This document shows positions 1-6,631 of a stretch of DNA of 17,208 nt, in pieces. The position numbers and the translations under genes are program-made. Below the pieces are notes generated by a model. That model ran no database searches and was not told where the DNA came from. It saw nothing but the letters and a program-made list of their open reading frames with translations. Positions within the stretch are counted from its first letter, which is position 1, and each line of letters begins with the position of its first letter. This DNA comes from Gemmataceae bacterium (lineage in GTDB: Bacteria; Planctomycetota; Planctomycetia; Gemmatales; Gemmataceae), in NCBI GenBank assembly GCA_020847555.1, contig JADLBT010000420.1, positions 1 to 17,208 of the forward strand. Direction: 5' to 3'.

Positions 1-236
1 AGGAATACGGTGTTTCTGGTTGCAAGCCCAGCGATTCTGGAAAGAAAAGATGAATTGAGACTAATTATGGCTCAATGAAATGTCAAGGATAACTTTCTTG
101 CAATCAACTAAATGATAAAATAATGAGAACAAACAGGCGCGACAGGCAGATATATTATAAAAAAATTAGAAATCATCGGCAGGGCTGCGCGCGCTCGGGT
201 GCGGTGACCTTCGGTCCGCCGGCTGCGGGCTGTTCC
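1..236. other. AT-rich leading region with no supported gene
   Basis: The first 180 or so bases are clearly richer in A and T than the rest of the window. All three forward frames at the left edge close early, at stop codons 51-53, 55-57 and 76-78. The 25-residue frame ending at 78 could be the tail of a gene that begins outside the window, but nothing in it is recognisable. From about 180 the composition switches to the high G+C of the rest. I see no tRNA, CRISPR or insertion-sequence end here. Confidence 0.5.
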
Positions 237-265
237 TTGCAATCGCCCACCGCGAGGCGTATAGT
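237..265 (+). promoter_or_regulatory. Candidate sigma-70 type promoter for hisD
   Basis: TTGCAA at 237-242 and TATAGT at 260-265 are separated by exactly 17 bases. The -10 element matches the consensus at 5 of 6 positions and the -35 element at 4 of 6. Transcription would start near 272, leaving a leader of about 170 bases before the hisD start at 445. I saw no histidine-rich leader peptide in that leader, so classical his attenuation is not supported. Confidence 0.55.
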
Positions 266-444
266 GCAATCTTGTTCGCCGTCCGCGCCCGTCGCCCCGG
301 CCGCGCGCTTCCTCGGACAGCCGCCCCGGCTCCCGGAGCGCTCGCTGTCCCCGGGCATTTCCGCCGGCCCCGCCTCCGTCGGACAACGCCGTGCTCGCCC
401 CCAAGGGATGGACGCCGAGGATCGTCTTCAAGGAGCCGCTAACC

Positions 445-1854
445 ATGCGCCGTATTCGCTGTGCCGACCCCCAGGGCGCCTCTCAGCTCGCCACCCTGCG
501 CGCCCAGCTCGCCACCCAGGCCGACGTCGTCTCGCCGCGCGGCCGCCAGCTCACCGAGGTCGTTTTCGGGGAGGCGCTGCCGCCGGCCCGAGCCGTCGAG
601 CGCATCTGCGCCGACGTGCGCGCCCGCGGGCTGGAGGCTGTCCTCCACTACACCGAGCAGCTCGACCGCGCTCGCCTCGACGCGACGACCGTGCGCGTCA
701 GCGGTAAGGAGCTGGCCGAGGCGCACGCCGCCGCCGACCCGGCGTTCCTCGAAACCGTCCGCCGGGTCCGGCAGAACGTGATGGCGTTTCAGCTCGGCCT
801 CCTCCACAGTGACGCCATCCTGACCGTCGCCGGCAGGCACGAATTGCGCCTCCGCTACCGGCCGGTTCGGCGGGTCGGCGTGTGCGTCCCGGGCGGAGCG
901 GCGGCGTACCCGTCCACGCTGCTGATGACGGTGTGCCCGGCCCGGGCCGCTGGCGTCAGAGAGATCGCGGTGGTGATGCCGCCGACCGCCAACGGGGCGT
1001 ACAACCGCGACCTGCTCGCCGTCTGCCACGAACTCGGCGTCGAGGAGATATACCGCGTCGGCGGCGCCCAGGCGGTGGCGGCGCTGGCATACGGCGTCGA
1101 GGGCATCCGGCCGGTCGATATGATCGTTGGGCCGGGCAACCTCTTCGTCGCCCTGGCCAAGCGCCACGTCAGCGGCCAGGTAGCGATCGACTGCTTCGCC
1201 GGTCCCAGCGAGGTCGTCGTGCTGGCCGACGACTCGGCCCCGCCAGCGTATGTGGCGGCTGACCTGCTCGCCCAGGCGGAGCACGACCCGGGAGTTAGCG
1301 TCCTGATCACCTGGCACGAGGAGTTGCTCGACCAGGTGGCGGCCGCCCTCGACCGGCAGCTCGCCACCCTCGACCGCGGCGAGCAGGCGCGGGCGTGCCT
1401 GGACAACTTCGGCGCGATGGTGCTGGCCCGCTCGGCCGACGAGGCGGTGGCGTGGACAAACCGGATCGCCCCGGAACACCTCCACATCGCGACGCGCGAC
1501 CCGGAGGCGCTGGTGGACCGGATCCAGCACGCGGGCGCCATCTTTCTCGGCCACTACACCCCGGTCGCGCTGGGGGACTACGTCGCCGGCCCGTCCCACG
1601 TTTTGCCCACCGGCGGGACGGCCCGGTTCGCCAGCGGGCTGTCGGCGAACGACTTCCTGCGCCGGTCCAGCGTCCTGTCGTTCACCCGCGCCGGGCTGGA
1701 GACGCTGGCCGAGGACGTGCGCCTCCTGGCCCACAAGGAGGGCCTGACGGCCCACGGCGCGAGCGTCGATGTCCGCCTGGCCGAACCCGCACTGGTCGCG
1801 GCGAACCACAACGGCTCGACGCGCGCCGGCGCGTCCCACCCGGCCGACCGCTAA
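445..1854 (+). CDS. hisD: Histidinol dehydrogenase
   Basis: This zinc enzyme catalyses the last two steps of histidine synthesis, oxidising L-histidinol with NAD to L-histidinaldehyde and then to L-histidine. The product is 469 residues, slightly longer than the usual 430 or so. All the residues known from the E. coli enzyme are visible with one constant offset of 18. The zinc ligands are Gln277, His280, Asp378 and His437. The catalytic pair is Glu344-His345, in the motif IAPEHLHI. The ATG at 445 is chosen because AAGGAG lies at 430-435; an upstream in-frame GTG at 391 has no such signal. hisC follows 117 bases downstream on the same strand, so the two probably share the promoter at 237-265. 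The last 20 or so residues are a divergent tail. Confidence 0.96.
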   Translation: MRRIRCADPQGASQLATLRAQLATQADVVSPRGRQLTEVVFGEALPPARAVERICADVRARGLEAVLHYTEQLDRARLDATTVRVSGKELAEAHAAADPAFLETVRRVRQNVMAFQLGLLHSDAILTVAGRHELRLRYRPVRRVGVCVPGGAAAYPSTLLMTVCPARAAGVREIAVVMPPTANGAYNRDLLAVCHELGVEEIYRVGGAQAVAALAYGVEGIRPVDMIVGPGNLFVALAKRHVSGQVAIDCFAGPSEVVVLADDSAPPAYVAADLLAQAEHDPGVSVLITWHEELLDQVAAALDRQLATLDRGEQARACLDNFGAMVLARSADEAVAWTNRIAPEHLHIATRDPEALVDRIQHAGAIFLGHYTPVALGDYVAGPSHVLPTGGTARFASGLSANDFLRRSSVLSFTRAGLETLAEDVRLLAHKEGLTAHGASVDVRLAEPALVAANHNGSTRAGASHPADR

Positions 1855-1876
1855 CGGATCAACGAGGAACGGTCCG

Positions 1877-1945
1877 AAGCCCGCGGGCTGCGTTCCGCGG
1901 GCGAAGCGCCGGAGTTCTGACCCACGAGACGCAGCCCGTGGGCTT
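1877..1945. repeat. Inverted repeat in the hisD-hisC spacer (GCCCRYGGGC family)
   Basis: The arms at 1877-1893 and 1929-1945 are complementary at 16 of 17 positions, and each contains the short palindrome AGCCCRCGGGCT. The second arm is followed by TTTTGGG, so RNA from this spacer could fold into a weak terminator-like hairpin. The same core recurs in the spacers after rpsJ, rplD, rplB and rplP. Confidence 0.75.
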
Positions 1946-1971
1946 TTGGGCTTCTGCCCGACCCCTCCCCC

Positions 1972-3015
1972 ATGACCCAGTTCCTGCGTCCGAGCGTCCG
2001 CGCGATGGCCGGCTACACCCCCGGCGAGCAGCCGCGCGACGAGGTGTTCGTCAAGCTCAACACCAACGAGAACCCGTACCCGCCGTCGCCGCGCGTGCTC
2101 GCCGCGCTGGCCGAGGCGCTCACCGGCGAGCGGCTGCGCAAGTACCCCGACCCGCACGGCACCGCGTTCCGCCACGCCGCCGCCCGCACCTTCGCCATCG
2201 ACCCGGACGGCATCCTGATCGGCAACGGGTCCGACGACGTGCTGACCATCCTGACGCGCACGTTCGTTCCGGAAGGCGGGCTGATCGTCGCGCCGTCGCC
2301 GAGCTACCTGCTCTACCGCACCCTCGCCGACATCCAGGGGGCGCACTTCCAGACGGTGCCCTTCACCCCGGACTGGCGCCTCCCGCGCCCGTGGCCGGTC
2401 CGCGGGGCCAGCCTGACGTTCGTTGCCAACCCAAACTCGCCGACCGGGACGCTGGTGCCGACCGCCGACCTGGAACGGCTCGCCGAGGAAATCGACGGCC
2501 CGCTCGCGATCGACGAGGCGTATGTCGATTTCGCACCGGAAAACGCCCTCCGCCTGGCCCGCCGGCCGAACGTGATCGTGACGCGCACCCTGAGCAAGTC
2601 GTACGCGCTGGCCGGCCTTCGGTTCGGGTTCGCGGTCGCCGATCCGGCCCTGGTGCGCGAGTTCAACAAGGTGAAGGATTCGTACAACTGCGACACGCTG
2701 AGCCTGGCGGCGGCGGCCGCGGCGGTGCTGGACCAGGATTACCTGCGGGAGACGCGCGGCAAGGTACTCGCCACCCGCGCCCGGCTGACGGACGCGCTGC
2801 GCGGCCTGGGGTTCGAGGTGCTCCCGAGTCAGGCCAACTTCGTCTGGTGCCGGCGCCCGGACCGGCCGGTCCGGGCGATCTACGAGGAGCTGAAGCAGCG
2901 GCACATCCTCGTGCGCTACATGAGCTACGCGGGGTACGGCGACGGGCTGCGCATCAGCGTTGGCACCGATGCCGAGATTGATCACCTCCTTGCGGAACTC
3001 GCTCGCCTCGCGTAA
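1972..3015 (+). CDS. hisC: Histidinol-phosphate aminotransferase
   Basis: This PLP-dependent class I/II aminotransferase converts imidazole acetol phosphate and glutamate to L-histidinol phosphate, the step two before HisD. The 347-residue length is normal. The PLP-binding lysine is Lys209, in TLSKSYALAGLRFGF, with the cofactor-phosphate arginine at Arg217. Other family landmarks are Asn153 in NPNSPTGT and Asp181/Tyr184 in the DEAYVDF motif. Near the C-terminus the RISVGT motif carries the substrate-carboxylate arginine. The ATG at 1972 gives the expected N-terminus (LRPSVRAMAGYTPGEQ). The bases just before it are pyrimidine-rich with no good Shine-Dalgarno sequence, so translation may depend on hisD or on an unusual signal. 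Confidence 0.96.
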   Translation: MTQFLRPSVRAMAGYTPGEQPRDEVFVKLNTNENPYPPSPRVLAALAEALTGERLRKYPDPHGTAFRHAAARTFAIDPDGILIGNGSDDVLTILTRTFVPEGGLIVAPSPSYLLYRTLADIQGAHFQTVPFTPDWRLPRPWPVRGASLTFVANPNSPTGTLVPTADLERLAEEIDGPLAIDEAYVDFAPENALRLARRPNVIVTRTLSKSYALAGLRFGFAVADPALVREFNKVKDSYNCDTLSLAAAAAAVLDQDYLRETRGKVLATRARLTDALRGLGFEVLPSQANFVWCRRPDRPVRAIYEELKQRHILVRYMSYAGYGDGLRISVGTDAEIDHLLAELARLA

Positions 3016-3066
3016 TACGTTGCAGCGGCTGCGGTAACCAGCCGCGAGCGCCAGTCAGGATGCCCC

Positions 3067-3168
3067 TAGAACGGTTCGCCAACGGGTTGCCTACGGGGGC
3101 AAGTTAGCCCGACGCGCCAGCGCGGGTCGCGGTTGCCCGCGTAGGCACCCCGTTGGCGAACCGCTCTA
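3067..3168. repeat. Large inverted repeat between hisC and rpsJ
   Basis: The arms at 3067-3102 and 3133-3168 are complementary at 33 of 36 positions. The 30-base loop has its own short inverted repeat (CGCG...CGCG). There is no T-tract after it, so it is not a classic intrinsic terminator. It lies just upstream of the rpsJ promoter and separates the his genes from the ribosomal cluster. The three substitutions between arms suggest an aged mobile palindrome, or a stem kept by selection. No coding frame is plausible in the 253-base spacer. Confidence 0.85.
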
Positions 3169-3186
3169 AATGAATCGGCGGCCCAC

Positions 3187-3215
3187 TTGACACCTGCAGG
3201 GATTGTAACTACCTT
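3187..3215 (+). promoter_or_regulatory. Candidate main promoter of the ribosomal protein cluster
   Basis: A perfect TTGACA at 3187-3192 is followed after 17 bases by TACCTT at 3210-3215, in an AT-rich patch that stands out locally. The -10 element is weak, matching at 3 of 6 positions. Transcription would begin about 3222, leaving a leader of under 50 bases before rpsJ. That leaves little room for an E. coli-like L4-binding leader. Confidence 0.5.
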
Positions 3216-3268
3216 TATTACTTTCCCCATTGCAGCGCTGGGAAGAGATCAGCGCGAGGAGAGTTCCC

Positions 3269-3610
3269 TTGGCCGGCTTTGCCAACGAGCGTATTCGCAT
3301 CCGCATGGAGGCGTTCGATCACGAGGTTCTCGACCGGACGGCCCACGAAATCGTGGACACCGCCCAGCGGACCGGCGCCACCGTTCACGGCCCGATCCCG
3401 CTGCCGACCCGGATCGAGCGCTACACGGTCCTGCGCAGCCCGCACATCGACCGGAAATCGCGCGAGCAGTTCGAGATCCGGACGCACAAGCGGTTGATCG
3501 ACATTCTCCAGCCGACCGGCAAGACGATCGAGGCTCTCAACAAGGGCTTGAGCCTGCCGCCCGGGGTCGATATCAAGATCCGCGTGCTGGCCGCCGGCGC
3601 TGCCGGTTGA
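3269..3610 (+). CDS. rpsJ: Small ribosomal subunit protein S10
   Basis: S10 is a 30S head protein; with NusB it also acts in transcription antitermination. The core [14 protein letters not shown]...[46 protein letters not shown] is typical. I place the start at TTG 3269, giving 113 residues, because GAGGAGAG lies at 3256-3263, six to seven bases upstream, and because the conserved block starts five residues in. A further upstream TTG at 3230 would add 13 unconserved residues across the Shine-Dalgarno sequence. It is the first gene of the cluster, and rplD follows 138 bases later. The rplC gene normally found between them is absent. Confidence 0.96.
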   Translation: MAGFANERIRIRMEAFDHEVLDRTAHEIVDTAQRTGATVHGPIPLPTRIERYTVLRSPHIDRKSREQFEIRTHKRLIDILQPTGKTIEALNKGLSLPPGVDIKIRVLAAGAAG

Positions 3611-3633
3611 GCCGCGACGCGGGGTGCCCTTCC

Positions 3634-3721
3634 AGCCCACAGGCGAGAGCCCGTGGGCTTCGTTCACTCTACTGACGCAGCAGGGCCGGGCTGCCCCCGG
3701 CGAGCGCGGGGCGCGGCCCTG
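3634..3721. repeat. Two hairpins in the rpsJ-rplD spacer
   Basis: The first is AGCCCAC (3634-3640) with GTGGGCT (3653-3659), a member of the GCCCRYGGGC family. The second is CAGGGCC (3681-3687) with GGCCCTG (3715-3721), with an inner GCCCC (3693-3697) / GGGGC (3708-3712) stem. TGTTGTTTG follows the second, so it resembles a weak terminator or attenuator. These hairpins occupy the place where rplC lies in most bacteria. Confidence 0.65.
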
Positions 3722-3748
3722 TGTTGTTTGCGGTGAAAGGTGTCAACC

Positions 3749-4450
3749 GTGGCGACTACCGAAGCGACGGCCGGGGCCGACAAACTGACCCTGAACGTCT
3801 ACAACACTCAGGGCCAGACGATCGGCACGGTCGAGGTGGATCCCGCCGAGTTCGGCGGCGCCGTCAATAAGCAACTGCTGCACGAGGTCGTCCTGATGTA
3901 CCTGGCGAACCAGCGCGCCGGCACCCACTCGACGCTCCGCCGCGGCGAGGTGGCCGGCAGCACCAAGAAGCTGTTTCGCCAGAAGGGGACCGGCAACGCC
4001 CGCGTCGGCACGCGCCGCACCAATAAGCGGCGCGGCGGCGGCACCGCCAAGGGTCCCAAGCCGCGCGACTACGAGTACCACCTGCCGCGCAAGGCCGTCC
4101 GCGCCGCCACCCGCATGGCCATCCTGAGCAAACTTCAGGACAACGAGACGGTCGTGATCGACGAGCTGAAGCTTCCGGAGATCAAGACCAAGCAGGTCGT
4201 GCAAGTCCTCGACGCCCTGAACCTGGACGGCACGAGTTGCCTGATCGGCCTGGGCACCGGCGAGGTCGATGAGGAGAAGCGCGTCTACATGTCCGCCCGC
4301 AACATCCCGGCCGTCCAGGTCCACCCGGCGACGCAGTTCAACGCCTACGCCGTCCTCCGGCCCAAGCGGCTGCTGCTGACGCGGGCGGCGCTGAGCGAGT
4401 TGTGCCAGGGCGCGAAGTGGAACCTGGCGGGCGCGGGGCAGAGCACCTAA
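3749..4450 (+). CDS. rplD: Large ribosomal subunit protein L4
   Basis: L4 binds 23S rRNA early in 50S assembly, and its extended loop lines the peptide exit tunnel. In E. coli it also represses the S10 operon. The tunnel-loop region is clear: STKKLFRQKGTGNARVGT followed by the basic RRTNKRRGGGTAKGPKPRDYEY. The product is 233 residues against about 200 in E. coli, with extra residues at the N-terminus before KLTLNVYN and at the C-terminus. GTG 3749 is preferred because AAAGGTG at 3735-3741 is seven bases away. A GTG at 3740 lies within that signal. Whether L4 autoregulation exists here is unknown. Confidence 0.96.
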   Translation: MATTEATAGADKLTLNVYNTQGQTIGTVEVDPAEFGGAVNKQLLHEVVLMYLANQRAGTHSTLRRGEVAGSTKKLFRQKGTGNARVGTRRTNKRRGGGTAKGPKPRDYEYHLPRKAVRAATRMAILSKLQDNETVVIDELKLPEIKTKQVVQVLDALNLDGTSCLIGLGTGEVDEEKRVYMSARNIPAVQVHPATQFNAYAVLRPKRLLLTRAALSELCQGAKWNLAGAGQST

Positions 4451-4453
4451 TCC

Positions 4454-4473
4454 CCACGGGCTGCGCCCCGTGG
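4454..4473. repeat. Short inverted repeat in the rplD-rplW spacer
   Basis: CCACGGG at 4454-4460 pairs with CCCGTGG at 4467-4473 around a six-base loop, four bases after the rplD stop. It has the GCCCRYGGGC-family core found in four other spacers. The rplW Shine-Dalgarno sequence follows downstream and is not enclosed. Confidence 0.6.
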
Positions 4474-4504
4474 AGTCCGCGAGAGCAAGAAGGGGAGTCA
4501 CGCC

Positions 4505-4834
4505 ATGGCGATGACGCGCAAGAACCTGAGGCCGGACCGCGGCCCGAAGCTGGAGCCGCATCAGGTGATCCTCGCCCCGCTCGTCACCGAGAAGGGGACG
4601 CACCAGTCCACCAACGACCACCACAACGCCTACTCGTTCCAGGTCAACCTGTGGGCGACCAAGACGCAGATCAAGCACGCCATCGAGGATCTGTTCGACG
4701 TCAAGGTCGAGAAGGTCCGGACGCAGATGCGCAACGGCAAGACACGCCGCCACCGTTTCAAGGTCGGCCGCCTGTCGAACTGGAAGAAGGCCATCGTCAA
4801 GCTGGCCCCCGAGAACAAGATTGAGTTCTTCTAA
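4505..4834 (+). CDS. rplW: Large ribosomal subunit protein L23
   Basis: L23 sits at the exit of the peptide tunnel and is the docking site for trigger factor and SRP. The product is 109 residues. It has the family signature: ILAPLVTEKGTHQS, then YSFQVNLWATKTQIKHAIEDLFDVKVEKVRTQ, then the basic loop NGKTRRHRFKVGRLSNWKKAIVKL. AGGGGAG at 4491-4497 supports ATG 4505; a second ATG at 4511 is less well spaced. It lies between rplD and rplB as in the standard operon. Confidence 0.96.
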   Translation: MAMTRKNLRPDRGPKLEPHQVILAPLVTEKGTHQSTNDHHNAYSFQVNLWATKTQIKHAIEDLFDVKVEKVRTQMRNGKTRRHRFKVGRLSNWKKAIVKLAPENKIEFF

Positions 4835-4837
4835 AGA

Positions 4838-4902
4838 GGTGCTCAGCGGTCGGCCAGGCACAATGGCCGGAGGCGACCGCCGAGTGCTGACCGCTGAGCG
4901 CC
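4838..4902. repeat. Inverted repeat in the rplW-rplB spacer
   Basis: The arms at 4838-4854 and 4886-4902 match at 15 of 17 positions and contain GCTCAGCGGTC / GACCGCTGAGC. The element fills almost the whole 80-base spacer, from four bases after the rplW stop to the edge of the rplB Shine-Dalgarno sequence (GAGGG, 4903-4907). Folding of the RNA could therefore influence access to the rplB ribosome binding site. Confidence 0.7.
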
Positions 4903-4914
4903 GAGGGCTGTTTC

Positions 4915-5766
4915 ATGGGTATCCGTCACTACAAGCCGACGTCGAACGGCCGCCGCGGCGGGTCGGTGAGCGACTTCGCCGAGATCACCGACCGCAAGAA
5001 GAAGCCGGAAAAGTCGCTGCTGGAGCCGAAGCCCAAAAAGGGCGGACGCAACAACCAGGGCGTCATCACGTCGCGCTTCCGCGGCGGCGGTCACAAGAAG
5101 ATGTACCGCATCATCGACTTCAAGCGTCGCAAGGACAACGTCTGGGCGACGGTGGTGTCGATCGAGTACGACCCGAATCGGTCGTCCCGGATTGCCCTGA
5201 TCCAGTACGAGGACGGGGTGAAGGCATACATCATTGCCCCCGAGGGGCTCAAGGCCGGCGACCGGATCATGAGCGGCGAGGAGTGTGAGCCGCGCGTCGG
5301 CAACTGCCTGCCGCTGCGCCGCATCCCGCTGGGCATGGAAATCCACAACCTGGAGCTGCAACCCGGCCGCGGCGCCCAGGTGTGCCGCAGCGCCGGCACC
5401 GGCGCCACCCTGACCGCCCGCGAGGCGAACTGGGCTCAGGTCACCATGCCGTCCGGCGAGGTGCGCCGCGTCAGCGCCGAGTGCCGCGCGACGATTGGTG
5501 CCGTCGGCAACCCGGACCACATGAACGTCAGCCTCGGCAAGGCCGGCCGCAAGCGCTGGCTGGGCCGCAAGCCGCACAACCGCGGCACGTCCATGAACCC
5601 CGTCAGCCACCCGATGGGCGGCGGCGAGGGCCGCACGGCCGGCGGCCGCCACCCGTGCGGGCCGACAGGCGTGCTGGCCAAGGGCGGCAAGACCCGCAAC
5701 AAGCGCAAGCCGTCGAACGCGGCGATCATTCGCCGTCGCCGCCCTGGCAAGCACCAGAAGGGGTAA
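4915..5766 (+). CDS. rplB: Large ribosomal subunit protein L2
   Basis: L2 is a primary 23S rRNA-binding protein needed for subunit association and close to the peptidyl transferase centre. At 283 residues it is of normal size and covers the whole family: [14 protein letters not shown] at the start, [19 protein letters not shown] at 44-62, and [11 protein letters not shown] in the SH3-like part. The universally conserved histidine is kept as His232. The surrounding motif reads [13 protein letters not shown] (228-240) where most bacteria have NPVDHPHGGGEGR, so Asp becomes Ser and the second His becomes Met. I recall this variant from planctomycetes. The start is ATG 4915, with GAGGG seven bases upstream. 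Confidence 0.97.
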   Translation: MGIRHYKPTSNGRRGGSVSDFAEITDRKKKPEKSLLEPKPKKGGRNNQGVITSRFRGGGHKKMYRIIDFKRRKDNVWATVVSIEYDPNRSSRIALIQYEDGVKAYIIAPEGLKAGDRIMSGEECEPRVGNCLPLRRIPLGMEIHNLELQPGRGAQVCRSAGTGATLTAREANWAQVTMPSGEVRRVSAECRATIGAVGNPDHMNVSLGKAGRKRWLGRKPHNRGTSMNPVSHPMGGGEGRTAGGRHPCGPTGVLAKGGKTRNKRKPSNAAIIRRRRPGKHQKG

Positions 5767-6005
5767 GAGGAAACCCCTCCCCCCTGCCCCAATCGGAGAG
5801 CAAGGAGTGGGGAGGAAGATGGGAGGGGAAAGCCCGCGGGGAGCCGCCCGTGGGCTCTGGCTCCTCACTCACCCTTCCCTCGCAGGGAAGGGGGCCGGGG
5901 GGTTAGGCCCGAGGAGCGGGAACGGCCGGTAAAATTATCGGCAAGAGGGCTGGCCAATTCTTGCAGCCGCCTTACAATGAACTTTCTCTGGTAAGGGTTG
6001 TACGC
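5767..6005. repeat. rplB-rpsS spacer with two inverted repeats
   Basis: AGCCCGCGGG (5831-5840) pairs with CCCGTGGGCT (5847-5856) at 9 of 10 positions, again the GCCCRYGGGC core. CCCTTCCCT (5872-5880) pairs perfectly with AGGGAAGGG (5884-5892) around a three-base loop, inside a purine/pyrimidine-biased stretch (5766-5910). From 5930 to 5990 the sequence turns AT-rich, with TAAAAT at 5930 and TACAAT at 5973-5978. These could be -10 elements of an internal promoter for rpsS, but neither has a good -35. No gene is visible. Confidence 0.6.
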
Positions 6006-6284
6006 ATGAGTCGGTCGAAGAAACTGCAAGAACGAGGCCCCTATGTGGACCAGCGTCTGCTCGCCAAGGTCGAGCGTCAGGGCGGCGGCCACCGCGAGCC
6101 GCTAAAGACCTGGGCACGCGACTGCACCGTGGTTCCCGAGTTCGTCGGCAACACGTTCCTCGTTCACAACGGCAAGCAGTTCATCAAGGTGTACATCACC
6201 GAGGACATGGTCGGCCACAAGCTCGGCGAGTTCTCTCCGACACGCATGTTCCGCGGTCACAGTGGCGGCAAGGGCAAGAAGTAG
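6006..6284 (+). CDS. rpsS: Small ribosomal subunit protein S19
   Basis: S19 is a 30S head protein that forms a pair with S13 and contacts the A-site tRNA region. It is 92 residues, normal for the family. It begins [19 protein letters not shown] and contains [26 protein letters not shown] and [23 protein letters not shown], a nearly complete consensus. ATG 6006 is chosen because TAAGGG at 5992-5997 is eight bases upstream and the conserved sequence starts there; an in-frame TTG at 5961 adds unrelated residues. The initiator tRNA gene begins 27 bases after the stop. Confidence 0.96.
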   Translation: MSRSKKLQERGPYVDQRLLAKVERQGGGHREPLKTWARDCTVVPEFVGNTFLVHNGKQFIKVYITEDMVGHKLGEFSPTRMFRGHSGGKGKK

Positions 6285-6311
6285 CCGGCAGACAACCAGC
6301 CAGATACATGA

Positions 6312-6383
6312 CCCGGGGTGGAGCAGTGGTAGCTCGCCAGGCTCATAACCTGGAGGTCGCAGGTTCAAATCCTGCCCCCGGAA
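6312..6383 (+). tRNA. Initiator tRNA-fMet (anticodon CAT)
   Basis: This 72-base cloverleaf has an acceptor stem 6312-6318 / 6376-6382, D arm GAGC...GCTC (6321-6335), anticodon stem 6337-6341 / 6349-6353, loop CTCATAA with CAT at 6344-6346, and T arm GCAGG-TTCAAAT-CCTGC (6359-6375). Position 1 is C and position 72 is A, so the first acceptor pair is mismatched. The 11-24 pair is A-U. Both are hallmarks of bacterial initiator tRNA and mark it as fMet rather than elongator Met. The usual three G-C pairs of the anticodon stem are only two here, because 29-41 is A-U. CCA is not encoded; TTT follows. The gene lies inside the ribosomal cluster in the same orientation. Confidence 0.95.
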
Positions 6384-6388
6384 TTTGC

Positions 6389-6486
6389 GACGGCCCGATT
6401 GACTAAGATCGGTCGTCAATGAGCGCGAAGGCGGAGACGGGAGGCTCACGCCTCCCGGTTGTGTACCGGGAGGCGTGAGCCTCCCG
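6389..6486. repeat. Hairpins downstream of the tRNA, including a 22-base perfect palindrome
   Basis: Just after the tRNA, GACG + CCGAT (6389-6399) can pair with ATCGG + CGTC (6408-6417). Further on, arms 6438-6459 and 6465-6486 are perfectly complementary over 22 bases around a five-base loop. Each arm is itself a small palindrome (GGGAGGC tcac GCCTCCC), so the element is nested. No T-tract follows. The remaining spacer to rplV at 6632 shows no gene. Confidence 0.85.
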
Positions 6487-6631
6487 CTTACAAGCAGGGT
6501 TAACCTGCCACACGCCTGTCCCGATCACCAGCGCGCCAGATGAGAGAGACTCGTTTCTCCCGGGAATGGCTCTCGGGGGGACGGGCTGTTGTTTTTCTTC
6601 CAGCAGGTGGAGCGAGGCCGCAGAGGTTGTC

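Noticed and set aside
391..444. Upstream GTG start for hisD
   Set aside because: The added residues are not conserved, and the AAGGAG at 430-435 points to ATG 445.
1395..2981. 528-residue + strand frame crossing the hisD-hisC spacer
   Set aside because: It runs in another frame through both genes, is Arg/Pro/Gly-rich, and has no domain.
439..2985. 848-residue open frame on the - strand opposite hisD and hisC
   Set aside because: It is antisense to two genes with intact catalytic motifs, and its length is explained by GC-rich third codon positions. Its residues (Arg, Gly, Ala, Val-rich, no motif) are typical of a shadow frame.
3230..3268. Upstream TTG start for rpsJ
   Set aside because: It would put the Shine-Dalgarno sequence inside the gene and add an unconserved N-terminus.
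3743..4861. 372-residue - strand frame opposite rplD and rplW
   Set aside because: A shadow of conserved ribosomal genes; no ribosome binding site or recognisable family.
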